Of a stretch of DNA of 44,812 nt, positions 17,217 through 25,735 are shown piece by piece. Under the pieces are notes generated by a model that was given only the letters and a program-made list of their open reading frames with translations, was not told the origin of the DNA and ran no database searches. A program made the translations under genes and the position numbers. The DNA is from Candidatus Omnitrophota bacterium (GTDB taxonomy: Bacteria > Omnitrophota > Gorgyraeia > Gygaellales > Profunditerraquicolaceae): positions 1 through 44,812 of the forward strand of contig JAQTQJ010000006.1 in the NCBI GenBank assembly GCA_028712255.1, read 5' to 3'. The stretch's first letter is position 1, and each line of letters starts with the position of its first letter.

Positions 17217-17408
17217 ATGCCTTATATTAACTTGAAATTAGTTGGTAAACTTACGCAAGATCAAAAAGAAAAAATTGCCAAAGAATTCTCAGATACACTT
17301 TTAAAAGTTGCTGGAAAACCCAAGGAGGCTACCTATTTAGTTATTGATGAGGTGAGTGGCGAGAATTGGGCAAAAGGAGAGAAATTTTTGGATAATGGGA
17401 TTGTTTGA
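17217..17408 (+). CDS. 4-oxalocrotonate tautomerase family protein
   Basis: A 63-residue protein starting MPYINLKLVGKLTQDQKEKI, with Pro2, which becomes the N-terminal catalytic base after Met removal. Length and the ending VSGENWAKGEKF fit the small tautomerase family. The ribosome site is ATGGAGG. The substrate is unknown, and it is flanked by repeats on both sides rather than being tightly linked to a pathway. Confidence 0.85.
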   Translation: MPYINLKLVGKLTQDQKEKIAKEFSDTLLKVAGKPKEATYLVIDEVSGENWAKGEKFLDNGIV

Positions 17409-17420
17409 AATTCATCAAGA

Positions 17421-17447
17421 CTGGATCCCCGCTTGCGCGGGAATGAC
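17421..17447. repeat. Short repeat, GGATCCCCGC...GCGGGAATGAC type
   Basis: A small hairpin (CCCCGC/GCGGG-type) ending in GAATGAC. Relatives are nested at 19632-19688 and lie at 38434-38476. Confidence 0.65.
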
Positions 17448-17451
17448 AAAA

Positions 17452-17480
17452 GTGACTGTCACGCTTTTTGTGACTGTCAC
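17452..17480. repeat. Inverted repeat GTGACTGTCAC...GTGACTGTCAC
   Basis: Two copies of the near-palindrome GTGACTGTCAC are separated by GCTTTTT. The 29-base unit is the exact reverse complement of 38396-38424. Confidence 0.85.
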
Positions 17481-17506
17481 TTTTCTATGTTTAAAAGGCA
17501 TAAACT

Positions 17507-17707
17507 ATGTTTATAACTATAAATGGTAAATCTGAAGAAATAGGAATAAGATCAAGTATTAACGAGCTTATTTTAGCAAAAGGTTTACGTCCAGAACATG
17601 TAGTTGTCGAGCATAACCTACGTATAGTACCTAAGCTAGAATGGCAGGATACTTTCTTAGAGGAGAACGATTCCATTGAGATTATAAGTTTTGTCGGGGG
17701 TGGGTAA
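17507..17707 (+). CDS. thiS: Thiamine sulfur carrier ThiS
   Basis: A 66-residue ubiquitin-fold carrier ([17 protein letters not shown]...) ending in SFVGGG, the C-terminus that is adenylated and turned into a thiocarboxylate for thiazole synthesis. thiG follows after 2 bases. No thiF lies next to it, so charging may depend on the E1 at 9339. Its end matches the internal FMGGG of the fused carrier at 7900. Confidence 0.92.
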   Translation: MFITINGKSEEIGIRSSINELILAKGLRPEHVVVEHNLRIVPKLEWQDTFLEENDSIEIISFVGGG

Positions 17708-17709
17708 TT

Positions 17710-18492
17710 ATGGAAGATATATTGGAGATAGCAGGTAAAAAAATAAGCAACAGGCTTTTTATCGGAACAGGAAAATTCGCCAGCTTATCGTTAATGAAAC
17801 AAGCTTTGGAAGCGGCCAAAGCAGAGGTGGCAACAGTTGCCTTAAGAAGAGTAGATAGCGGTTCAAAAACAGAAAATATTATGGATTATATCCCAGAATC
17901 ATGCCTGACGATGATAAATACCTCAGGTGCCAGAGATGCAGAGGAGGCGGTGCGTATTGGCCGCCTTGCCAAAGAAAGCGGGGCAGGAAATTGGATTAAG
18001 CTAGAAGTTATCCGTGATAATAAGTATCTGCTTCCTGATAACATAGAAACATTGAAGGCAGTAGAAATTTTGGTCAAGGAAGGTTTTGCGGTTTTTCCTT
18101 ATATGAGCCCTGATTTATCGGTAGCCAGAAGAATGGTTGATGCAGGGGCCAGCGCAATTATGCCTTTAGGTTCTCCGATTGGGAGTAATCGGGGAGTGAG
18201 AACCCGCGAACTTATCGAGATTATGATTAATGAGATTGATCTGCCGGTTATAGTCGATGCTGGCCTGGGAAAGCCATCAGAGGCTTGCGAGTGTATGGAG
18301 TTAGGGTGCGCTGCGGTATTGATTAATACTGCTATTGCGGTCTCACAAGACCCGGTGAAAATGGCTGGAGCATTTAGTAGGGCAGTTTTTGCAGGCAGGC
18401 TTGCTTATTTAGCGGGCATACCAGCAATAGGGAAAGCCAGCGCCTCAAGCCCTTTGACCGGGTTTTTAAGAGAAAGTAAAAATTCACAATGA
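17710..18492 (+). CDS. thiG: Thiazole synthase
   Basis: A 260-residue TIM-barrel enzyme that builds the thiazole phosphate of thiamine from deoxyxylulose phosphate, dehydroglycine and ThiS thiocarboxylate. The Schiff-base lysine is Lys97 in [17 protein letters not shown] and [13 protein letters not shown] are typical. It overlaps thiH by 4 bases. No TPP riboswitch was recognised upstream of thiS. Confidence 0.95.
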   Translation: MEDILEIAGKKISNRLFIGTGKFASLSLMKQALEAAKAEVATVALRRVDSGSKTENIMDYIPESCLTMINTSGARDAEEAVRIGRLAKESGAGNWIKLEVIRDNKYLLPDNIETLKAVEILVKEGFAVFPYMSPDLSVARRMVDAGASAIMPLGSPIGSNRGVRTRELIEIMINEIDLPVIVDAGLGKPSEACECMELGCAAVLINTAIAVSQDPVKMAGAFSRAVFAGRLAYLAGIPAIGKASASSPLTGFLRESKNSQ

Positions 18493-19601
18493 GTTTTTAT
18501 GAAATATATTCTCGAAATAAAGAACTAAATTTAAAGAATATTTTTATTTCAATTTCACCCGCCTCTATCGAAAAATCTTTGGATAGAAACAAGCTTGATG
18601 CAGAGCAGTTTCTAGGGCTTCTTTCTCCGCAGGCAGAAAATAATCTTGAAGTTATGGCTCAGAGAGCGCATGAGGTAACCAAAAATTATTTTGGTAATAC
18701 CATGCAGCTTTATACTCCGATGTATTTATCGAATTACTGCGATAATTCTTGTCTTTATTGTGGTTTTAAATCAAACAATAATATTAAAAGAAGAAAACTT
18801 AATTTAGAAGAAGTAGAAAAGGAGGCGCAATTTATATCTTCCTCAGGATTAAAACATATTCTTATCTTAACTGGTGAATCAGTCGCTATGAGTCCAATTA
18901 GTTATATTCAGGATTGTGTTAGGATCCTGAAAAAATATTTTACGTCAATTTCTATTGAAGTTTATCCTCTATCTCTTGATGAATACGCCAAGTTAGCTGC
19001 AGAAGGCGTGGATGGTTTAACGATTTATCAGGAAGTTTATGATGAAGACCTTTATGCGAAATTACACATTTGCGGCCCAAAAAGTGATTATAAATTTAGG
19101 ATGGATACCCCTGAAAGAGGAGCAAAAGCTAGAATGAGGAGTATTTCTATTGGTGCTCTGCTTGGTTTGGGAGACTGGAGGAGGGAGGTATTTTTTCTTG
19201 GCCTTCATGCTAGATATCTCCAGGATAAATTTCCAGATATTGAGATTGGAGTGTCAGTTCCCAGGATTCAGCCGCAGGTTAACGATTTTAAACCTGTTAG
19301 CCAAGTGACTGATAAGAATATTGTGCAAATAATACTGGCACTTAGGATTTTTTTGCCTCGTTTAGGGATTACGGTATCAACGCGCGAGAAGGCCTCGTTT
19401 AGGGAAAATATTTTACCTCTTGGAGTTACTAAAATTTCCGCTGGTTCCACAACCTGTGTTGGGGGCCATACTATTTATAAAGAAGATGATGATAAACCTA
19501 GCCAATTTGAGATTCAGGATAAAAGAAATGTGTCTGATATTAAGGCTATGCTTGAAGCCAGGGGTTATCAGCCTGTATTAAAGGATTGGATACAGATTTA
19601 G
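18489..19601 (+). CDS. thiH: 2-iminoacetate synthase (radical SAM)
   Basis: A 370-residue radical SAM enzyme that cleaves tyrosine to dehydroglycine for ThiG, the anaerobic-type route. The 4Fe-4S cysteines are Cys84-x3-Cys88-x2-Cys91 in [31 protein letters not shown] and the C-terminal [11 protein letters not shown] are typical of ThiH. Use of ThiH rather than the oxygen-dependent glycine oxidase fits an anaerobe. Confidence 0.95.
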   Translation: MSFYEIYSRNKELNLKNIFISISPASIEKSLDRNKLDAEQFLGLLSPQAENNLEVMAQRAHEVTKNYFGNTMQLYTPMYLSNYCDNSCLYCGFKSNNNIKRRKLNLEEVEKEAQFISSSGLKHILILTGESVAMSPISYIQDCVRILKKYFTSISIEVYPLSLDEYAKLAAEGVDGLTIYQEVYDEDLYAKLHICGPKSDYKFRMDTPERGAKARMRSISIGALLGLGDWRREVFFLGLHARYLQDKFPDIEIGVSVPRIQPQVNDFKPVSQVTDKNIVQIILALRIFLPRLGITVSTREKASFRENILPLGVTKISAGSTTCVGGHTIYKEDDDKPSQFEIQDKRNVSDIKAMLEARGYQPVLKDWIQI

Positions 19602-19609
19602 AAAAACAA

Positions 19610-19712
19610 GGGGACGGTTCTATTTTTCTGTGATCCCCGCGGAAGCGGGGGGATATAATTTTAGATTCCCACTTTCACGGGAATGACATGAGGGAAAAAT
19701 AGAACTGTCCCC
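19610..19712. repeat. GGGGACGGTTCT-type palindromic element interrupted by a second repeat
   Basis: The outer arms GGGGACGGTTCTATTTTT (19610-19627) and AAAAATAGAACTGTCCCC (19695-19712) are those of the stop-codon-associated element. The loop holds a second repeat (about 19632-19688) of the GATCCCCGC...GGGAATGACAT type. The element begins 8 bases after the thiH stop. Confidence 0.8.
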
Positions 19713-19739
19713 GGGATTTAAACTTTAGTAAGATTTTTC

Positions 19740-19769
19740 TTGACATAGGGTAGGGGGGTATGGTATACT
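19740..19769 (+). promoter_or_regulatory. Promoter with CsoR-type G-tract operator
   Basis: TTGACA (19740-19745) and TATACT (19764-19769) are 18 bases apart. The spacer holds TAGGGTAGGGGGGTATGG, which resembles the G-tract operators of CsoR-family copper repressors. The csoR gene follows directly, so copper-relieved autorepression of the whole efflux operon is likely. Confidence 0.75.
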
Positions 19770-19790
19770 TAAATCAAAAGGAGAAATACC

Positions 19791-20075
19791 ATGAAAAATC
19801 CTACTACACATAATGAGCAGCTAATATTTTTAAAGAAGATTGAAGGACAAGTCCGCGGCATACAGAAGATGATTAAGGATGGCCGTTATTGTGTGGATAT
19901 TATTACCCAGATCCATTCGGTAATCGGCGCGTTGCATAAAGTAGAGGATGAAATATTCAAAAAGCATGTTGACGGTTGTGTTATAAGCGCTTTGAAAGGA
20001 AGGTCGGAAGCTGAAAAACAGAAAAAGGTAGCCGAAGTCGTGGAATTAATCTCACGTTTTAGAAAGACGGCTTAA
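19791..20075 (+). CDS. csoR: CsoR-family copper-sensing repressor
   Basis: A 94-residue all-helical repressor. The Cu(I) ligands Cys34 (GRYCVDI), His59 and Cys63 (KKHVDGC) match the Cys-His-Cys set of copper-sensing members, rather than nickel or formaldehyde sensors. It opens with EQLIFLKKIEGQVRGIQKMI, the DNA-contact region. The ribosome site is AAAGGAG. The outer-membrane efflux gene follows after one base, so sensor and pump form one operon. Confidence 0.92.
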   Translation: MKNPTTHNEQLIFLKKIEGQVRGIQKMIKDGRYCVDIITQIHSVIGALHKVEDEIFKKHVDGCVISALKGRSEAEKQKKVAEVVELISRFRKTA

Positions 20076-20076
20076 A

Positions 20077-21330
20077 ATGTTAAAAAGAATTGTGACCATA
20101 ATTTTAGTGAATATATTTATCTTAAATTATGGTTTTTCTTTTTCTCAAGAGGAGCTCTTGCTTGAGCCACTGCTAAAAGAAGCAAGGGAAAATAATCCTG
20201 ATATTTTGGCGGCAAAGAAGCGTTGGGAGGCGGCGCAAGCCAGGATTCCCCAGGCAAAATCACCTGATGATCCCATATTGGAGTTTAAGTTTGAAAAGGC
20301 TCCCGGCAGCCCCTTTCAATTAAATAAAACTATGCCTGAAGATAGGATGCTCGCTGTTTCCCAATTTTTTCCTTTTTTTGGTAAATTGTCCTTAAAAGGG
20401 AAAATTGCTTTGGTTGAATCCCAAATGTTTGCCGCTGAATATAAAAATAAGGAGTTAGAAGCTATCAACCAAGTTAAGAACGCCTATTACGATTTATTTA
20501 TGAATTATAAGGGAATTGAACTAAAAAGAGAAAGCCTTAAATTATTGGAAAGTATTGCTAAGGTTGCCGAAACCAACTATTCGCTGGGAGATATTACACA
20601 AGAAGAAGTTTTCAAGATACATTCAGAAATTGCCAGCCTCAATAATGGCCTCCTGAATTTGGAACAGGAAAAATTCGCAAAACAAACCAGGCTTAATACC
20701 TTATTAAATAGGGATCCGGAAGGTTCATTCGGTATACCTGATTTAACTGAAGAGGTTACTTTTAAAGAAGATATTAAGTCCTTATACCAAAATACCCTGC
20801 TTAACCAACCTGGACTTATTATTTTCTCTTATGCGATAGAAAAAAATAAATATGCCAAGTCATTGGCAAAAAGAAGCTTTTTTCCGGATTTAATGGCTAA
20901 AATCGCCGAGAGAGGTTTTACCACCGGAACCATAGGGCCTTGGGATTTGATGTTGGCATTTACCGTGCCCCTATGGTTTTGGACAAAACAGCGTTATGGA
21001 GTAAAAGAAGCAATCGCCAATTTTGAAGAGGCAGAGGCTGCCTATAAGGCAATGCAGAATAGGGCATTCAGTGAAGTCAAGGATTTGGCTGCAAAAATAG
21101 AGATTGCTAAAAACAAAATCAGGCTTTATAAATCTTCGCTTATACCTATATTAGAGAGTTCAATTGAGTCATCAATAGCTGCTTTTGGTTCCGGGCAAGG
21201 TGATTTTATGATGCTTTTAGACGCCCATCGAATGCTTGTTGAAACCAGGATGAGTTATTATCAGGCATTGGTTGAATATAATATGAACTTGGCGGATTTA
21301 GAAAGGAAAGTTGGCATAAATTTAAAATAA
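20077..21330 (+). CDS. TolC-family outer-membrane efflux protein (CusC-like)
   Basis: A 417-residue outer-membrane factor with an N-terminal signal sequence (about residues 1-23). It shows the long helical repeats of the family (YYDLFMNYKGIELKRESLKLL and the matching C-terminal YYQALVEYNMNLADLERKVG). It would form the exit duct for the CusA-CusB type pump encoded by the next two genes. Its size is typical of heavy-metal outer-membrane factors. Confidence 0.9.
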   Translation: MLKRIVTIILVNIFILNYGFSFSQEELLLEPLLKEARENNPDILAAKKRWEAAQARIPQAKSPDDPILEFKFEKAPGSPFQLNKTMPEDRMLAVSQFFPFFGKLSLKGKIALVESQMFAAEYKNKELEAINQVKNAYYDLFMNYKGIELKRESLKLLESIAKVAETNYSLGDITQEEVFKIHSEIASLNNGLLNLEQEKFAKQTRLNTLLNRDPEGSFGIPDLTEEVTFKEDIKSLYQNTLLNQPGLIIFSYAIEKNKYAKSLAKRSFFPDLMAKIAERGFTTGTIGPWDLMLAFTVPLWFWTKQRYGVKEAIANFEEAEAAYKAMQNRAFSEVKDLAAKIEIAKNKIRLYKSSLIPILESSIESSIAAFGSGQGDFMMLLDAHRMLVETRMSYYQALVEYNMNLADLERKVGINLK

Positions 21331-21340
21331 AGAGGTGTGT

Positions 21341-22480
21341 ATGAAAAATAAAATTTCTGTTTTGTCGGCGATAATTATTTTAAGCGTTTCTTTTGCTGTG
21401 CCTAAATATGTATCTGCTCAGCATGATGGCCATAAGATGCAAGCTGAAACAAAAGAAAAAGCTACTTCTAAAAAAAAGAAGCTTGTTTCCAAAAAAGCAA
21501 TTTACTACTGCCCAATGCATCCATCTTATACTTCCGATAAACCAGGCGATTGCCCTATCTGTAATATGAAATTGGTAAAAAAACCTGCCTCGCCGGCAGG
21601 CAGGGAAGAGGCGCAGGCAATAGAGAAAGAATCCGGAGTGCCGGAGGAAGGGCAAGAGGGTTTTTATGTGAGCCTGGAAAAACAGCAATTAATTGGAGTT
21701 AAAACAGATAAGGTAATCTACAGGCCGTTAAGCAAAATAATAAGGACCGTAGGCAGAGTTGCTTTTGACCCCGAGCTGTATAAAGCGCAACAAGAATATA
21801 TCGAGGCGCTTAAAACGAATGATTCTGTAAAGGAATCCGGACAAGAAATAGTTGTTAGCAGGGCTGAAGCGTTGGTTGAGGCGGCAAAGCTAAAATTAAA
21901 GTTACAAGGCTTAGATATAAAACAGATTGAGGAATTACGAGAAACAAAAGAGAACGACCAGTCCTTGCTTATTTCTTCTTTGGAATCGGACACTACCTGG
22001 GTATATGCGACGATTTATGAATATGAACTAGAATGGGTCAAACTTGGCCAGGAGGCTGTCGTGACGGCCGTTTCTTACCCTGGGAAGGAATTTAAGGGTG
22101 CTATTGTGGCAATTGACCCTGTGTTTAATGCGATGACTAGGTCAGTGCGCGCAAGAATTAAAGTGGATAATCAAGATAGTTTGTTAAAGCCTGATATGTA
22201 TGTAGATGTGCAAATGTCTTCTGATTTAGGGGGGCATTTAGCTGTACCCAGGGAGGCAATTATGGACTCAGGGTTGCGCAAGATTGTTTTTCTCGTTCTT
22301 GAACCCGGACGTTTTAAATCGCTTGAAGTTAGAACCGGTGTTTCAACTGAAGAGTATGTTCAAGTATTAGATGGGCTCAAAGAAGGCGACACAGTAGTTA
22401 TTTCAGGTAATTTTCTCATTGATTCTGAAAGCAAGCTAAAATCTGCGCTGGAGGGCACAGGCCACCAGCATAACCAATAA
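21341..22480 (+). CDS. Periplasmic adaptor of heavy-metal RND pump (CusB-like)
   Basis: A 379-residue membrane-fusion protein with a signal peptide (about 1-26, ending VSA). A metal-binding segment near residues 55-80 (YYCPMHPSYTSDKPGDCPICNMKLV) is the heavy-metal-binding domain found in CusB-type adaptors. The barrel and lipoyl-like parts follow (VYATIYEYELEWVKLGQEAVV, VPREAIMDSG). The ATG at 21341 has AGAGG 5 bases upstream; a GTG at 21335 is less likely. It links CusA and the outer-membrane duct. Confidence 0.92.
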   Translation: MKNKISVLSAIIILSVSFAVPKYVSAQHDGHKMQAETKEKATSKKKKLVSKKAIYYCPMHPSYTSDKPGDCPICNMKLVKKPASPAGREEAQAIEKESGVPEEGQEGFYVSLEKQQLIGVKTDKVIYRPLSKIIRTVGRVAFDPELYKAQQEYIEALKTNDSVKESGQEIVVSRAEALVEAAKLKLKLQGLDIKQIEELRETKENDQSLLISSLESDTTWVYATIYEYELEWVKLGQEAVVTAVSYPGKEFKGAIVAIDPVFNAMTRSVRARIKVDNQDSLLKPDMYVDVQMSSDLGGHLAVPREAIMDSGLRKIVFLVLEPGRFKSLEVRTGVSTEEYVQVLDGLKEGDTVVISGNFLIDSESKLKSALEGTGHQHNQ

Positions 22481-22498
22481 TAAATATAGGTAAAGACA

Positions 22499-25400
22499 AT
22501 GCGAACTTTTATTGAAAAAATAATTGAGTTTTGCGCTAAGAATAAATTTATTGTTTTTGTCCTGGTAGGCATGGCTACTTTGGCTGGAGTTTTGGCCTTG
22601 CGTAGCCTCCCTTTAGATGCCCTGCCTGATCTCTCTGATACCCAAGTTATTATTTATTCCCGCTGGGATCGCTCCCCTGATATTATGGAAGATCAGGTAA
22701 CCTATCCGATTGTTACCTCTTTATTGGGCGCACCCAAGGTTAAGGCTATCCGAGGCTTTTCTGATTTTGGTTATTCTTTTGTTTATGTTATCTTTCAGGA
22801 TGGGACAGATATCTACTGGGCGCGTTCAAGGACGTTGGAATATCTTTCAAAAATAATTCCCCGCCTTCCAGAAGGAGTACGCACAGAATTAGGCCCGGAT
22901 GCCACAGGAGTAGGATGGGTGTTTCAATATGCTTTAGTGGATGAGAGCGGTAAACATTCACTAGCGGAATTAAGAACCTTTCAGGATTGGTATCTGCGTT
23001 ATTATATCCAAAGCGTTCCCGGTGTAGCAGAAGTAGCGCCCATTGGAGGATTTGTCCGGCAGTATCAGGTCAATATTGAGCCGAATAAACTGCTTGCTTA
23101 TCGTATCCCGATTACGGAAGTAGTTGAAGCCATACGCAAAGGCAATAACGATGTGGGGGGTAGGTTATTAGAGTTTTCCGGGGCAGAATATATGGTGCGT
23201 GGCAGAGGTTACGCGCGTTCGGTGAAAGATATCGAGAATATTGTTTTAGCCGTCGACCAGAAGTCCGGCACGCCCATATTGGTAAAAAATATCGGTAACG
23301 TTGTTTTAGGTCCGGATATACGTAGAGGTGTTGCTGACCTTGACGGCAAGGGCGATGTGGTAGGCGGAATTGTGGTAATGCGCCACGGCGAGAGCGCTTT
23401 GCGGGTCATAGATAGAGTAAAAGAAAAAATAAAAGAAATCGAGCCAAGCCTGCCGGAAGGGGTCAAGATTGTTACCACTTACGACCGCACCGAGCTTATC
23501 AATAAGTCCATTGAAACTATCAATGAAGTATTAATTGAAGATTTTCTCATTGTGGCAGCAATGATTATTTTTTTCCTCTTGCATATTCCTTCCTCTATGA
23601 TGCCAATTATCATTCTTCCCATCGGCGCTTTGGTTGCTTTTATTCCTATGTTGGGAATGCGGCTTACCGTAAATATTATGTCTATTATGGGCATAATTCT
23701 GGCTATCGGCGATATGGTGGATGTGGGAGTGGTGTTAGTTGAGAATGTGCATACCAAATTAAATGATTTAAAACTTGGGTTAATCAAGGGCGAGCGTAAG
23801 GCGATTATGATTGAGGCAATGAAGGAAGTCGGTCCGCCGATATTCTCATCGTTAATGGTAACGGTAATTGGTTTTATGCCGCTTTTTAGTTTAGTCGGCC
23901 AGGAAGGCAGGCTTTTTAGGCCTATGGCTGCAACTCAGATATTTACGGTATTTTGCGGAGCTGTGCTTTCTATTACTTTAATCCCTGCTTTGATTATGAT
24001 ATTCTTAGCCAAGGCCAAGCCCAGAAATTTAGAGGATCATTTTGCCTCCCGTTTTCTGATGAAACATCACCAAAGAATGCTCAGGGCCGCTTTTAGAAGG
24101 CGTAAGCTTATCATTGCGTTTTTAATTATAGCTTTAGCTGTCACTGTGCCTGTTTTCTTGAAACTCGGCTCAGAATTTATGCCGCCTTTATATGAAGGAA
24201 GCATCCTTTATATGCCTACTACTTTACCGGGAATCTCGGTTACCGAGACACAGAAGTTATTACAGACACAGGATAAGATCTTAAAGAGTTTTCCGGAAGT
24301 TGAACGTGTTTTCGGCAAGGCAGGCCGGGCTGAGACATCTACAGACCCTGCGCCGTTTTCCATGATGGAAACAACGGTAATCCTAAAATCCCGGGAGCAC
24401 TGGCGAAAAGTGCCGATGTTTGGCAAGTTTTTGCCTTTTTTTAAGAGGCCTTTAAGCTTTGAGGAATTAACCGGCGAAATGGATAAAAAAATGCAATTTC
24501 CCGGCGTAACCAATGCCTGGACTATGCCTATAAAGGCGCGCATTGATATGTTAACTACAGGAGTGCGGACGCCTATTGGCATTAAAATTTTTGGCGCGGA
24601 TTTAAAAGAGATTGAAAAGATAGGCGAGCACATTGAGATGGTTTTAAAGGATGTCCCCGGAACACGTAGTATTTATTCTGAGCGCACTGCCGGAGGATAT
24701 TTTGTTGATTTTGATTTAAAGCGTGAGCAGTTAGCCCGTTACGGTTTGTCGGTTGAAGAAGCAGAGATGGTGATAATGTCTGCTGTCGGAGGAGAAAATA
24801 TCACTACGACAGTTGAGGGTAGGGAGCGTTATTCAGTAAACGTGCGCTACGCGCGCGAGTTTCGGGATGATATTGAAAAATTAAAACGGGTACTGGTGCC
24901 CACGATGTCGGGAATGCAGGTACCATTGGCGCAACTTGCCGATATAAAACTGGTTTTAGGCCCGGCAATGATTAGAAATGAAAATGGGCTGCTTTCCGGA
25001 TATGTCTATGTGGATATGGCTGGGCGAGATATCGGCGGATATGTTCGCGATGCCAAAAAAACAGTGCGTCAGAATGTTAAGCTTCCTGCCGGATATTCCA
25101 TTACCTGGAGCGGGCAATACGAATATATGGAGCGGGTGAGGCAGAGGTTAGGAATTCTTATTCCCGCCACTCTTTTAATTATATTCCTTATCTACTACTT
25201 TAATTTCAAATCTATAGTTTCTACTCTATTCATTATGCTGGCAATGCCTTTTACGGCAATAGGGGCGGTTTGGAGTATTATGTTTCTTAAATTTAATATG
25301 TCCATCGCGGTTTATGCCGGAATGCTGGAGGTGGTGGGGATTGGGGCCGCGCTTTGCGCGTTGATCACTACTTTTATTCATGCGGAGTGGGAAAAGGCAA

Positions 25401-25735
25401 CTAGCGAAGGAAAACAAATAAATTCAATGGATGAACTTTATAAAGTTGTTTCTAGCGGCGCTGCCCGCGCGCTTCGGCCGGCGATGATGACCTGCTCCGC
25501 GGATATCCTGGGGTTAATGCCGGCAATGTTTGCTACCGGAATTGGCGCTGAATTTTTAAAGCGCTACACCGCGCCCATAATTTTTGGTTTATTCAGCGCG
25601 CTTGTTTTGGCATTGGTTATTCTGCCGGTATTCTATGTAATTTGGAGGGGTGATTTTGGGATCCTTAGAAGGAAAAGCCCCGATTCTTCCGTTGAGGGGT
25701 TAAGGGTAAATAGAAATGAGGGATCGAGTGAATAA
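22499..25735 (+). CDS. Heavy-metal efflux RND transporter (CusA-like)
   Basis: A 1078-residue inner-membrane RND pump of the heavy-metal class (CusA/CzcA). Visible features are the N-terminal anchor FIVFVLVGMATLAGVLALRSLPLDALPDLSDTQV, the first periplasmic porter region, the transmembrane block with GIILAIGDMVDVGVVLVENVH, a second porter half from about residue 560, and the C-terminal TMs. A copper-type regulator in the same operon favours Cu(I)/Ag(I) as cargo. I did not verify the methionine relay. The stop overlaps the next gene by 20 bases. Confidence 0.93.
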   Translation: MRTFIEKIIEFCAKNKFIVFVLVGMATLAGVLALRSLPLDALPDLSDTQVIIYSRWDRSPDIMEDQVTYPIVTSLLGAPKVKAIRGFSDFGYSFVYVIFQDGTDIYWARSRTLEYLSKIIPRLPEGVRTELGPDATGVGWVFQYALVDESGKHSLAELRTFQDWYLRYYIQSVPGVAEVAPIGGFVRQYQVNIEPNKLLAYRIPITEVVEAIRKGNNDVGGRLLEFSGAEYMVRGRGYARSVKDIENIVLAVDQKSGTPILVKNIGNVVLGPDIRRGVADLDGKGDVVGGIVVMRHGESALRVIDRVKEKIKEIEPSLPEGVKIVTTYDRTELINKSIETINEVLIEDFLIVAAMIIFFLLHIPSSMMPIIILPIGALVAFIPMLGMRLTVNIMSIMGIILAIGDMVDVGVVLVENVHTKLNDLKLGLIKGERKAIMIEAMKEVGPPIFSSLMVTVIGFMPLFSLVGQEGRLFRPMAATQIFTVFCGAVLSITLIPALIMIFLAKAKPRNLEDHFASRFLMKHHQRMLRAAFRRRKLIIAFLIIALAVTVPVFLKLGSEFMPPLYEGSILYMPTTLPGISVTETQKLLQTQDKILKSFPEVERVFGKAGRAETSTDPAPFSMMETTVILKSREHWRKVPMFGKFLPFFKRPLSFEELTGEMDKKMQFPGVTNAWTMPIKARIDMLTTGVRTPIGIKIFGADLKEIEKIGEHIEMVLKDVPGTRSIYSERTAGGYFVDFDLKREQLARYGLSVEEAEMVIMSAVGGENITTTVEGRERYSVNVRYAREFRDDIEKLKRVLVPTMSGMQVPLAQLADIKLVLGPAMIRNENGLLSGYVYVDMAGRDIGGYVRDAKKTVRQNVKLPAGYSITWSGQYEYMERVRQRLGILIPATLLIIFLIYYFNFKSIVSTLFIMLAMPFTAIGAVWSIMFLKFNMSIAVYAGMLEVVGIGAALCALITTFIHAEWEKATSEGKQINSMDELYKVVSSGAARALRPAMMTCSADILGLMPAMFATGIGAEFLKRYTAPIIFGLFSALVLALVILPVFYVIWRGDFGILRRKSPDSSVEGLRVNRNEGSSE

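Noticed and set aside
17119-17480. CRISPR array
   Set aside because: The repeats are different palindromic elements without regular spacing or spacers, and no cas genes are present.
17409-17506. TPP riboswitch upstream of thiS
   Set aside because: The CTGAGA and ACCTGA core segments are absent; the interval is filled by two repeats.
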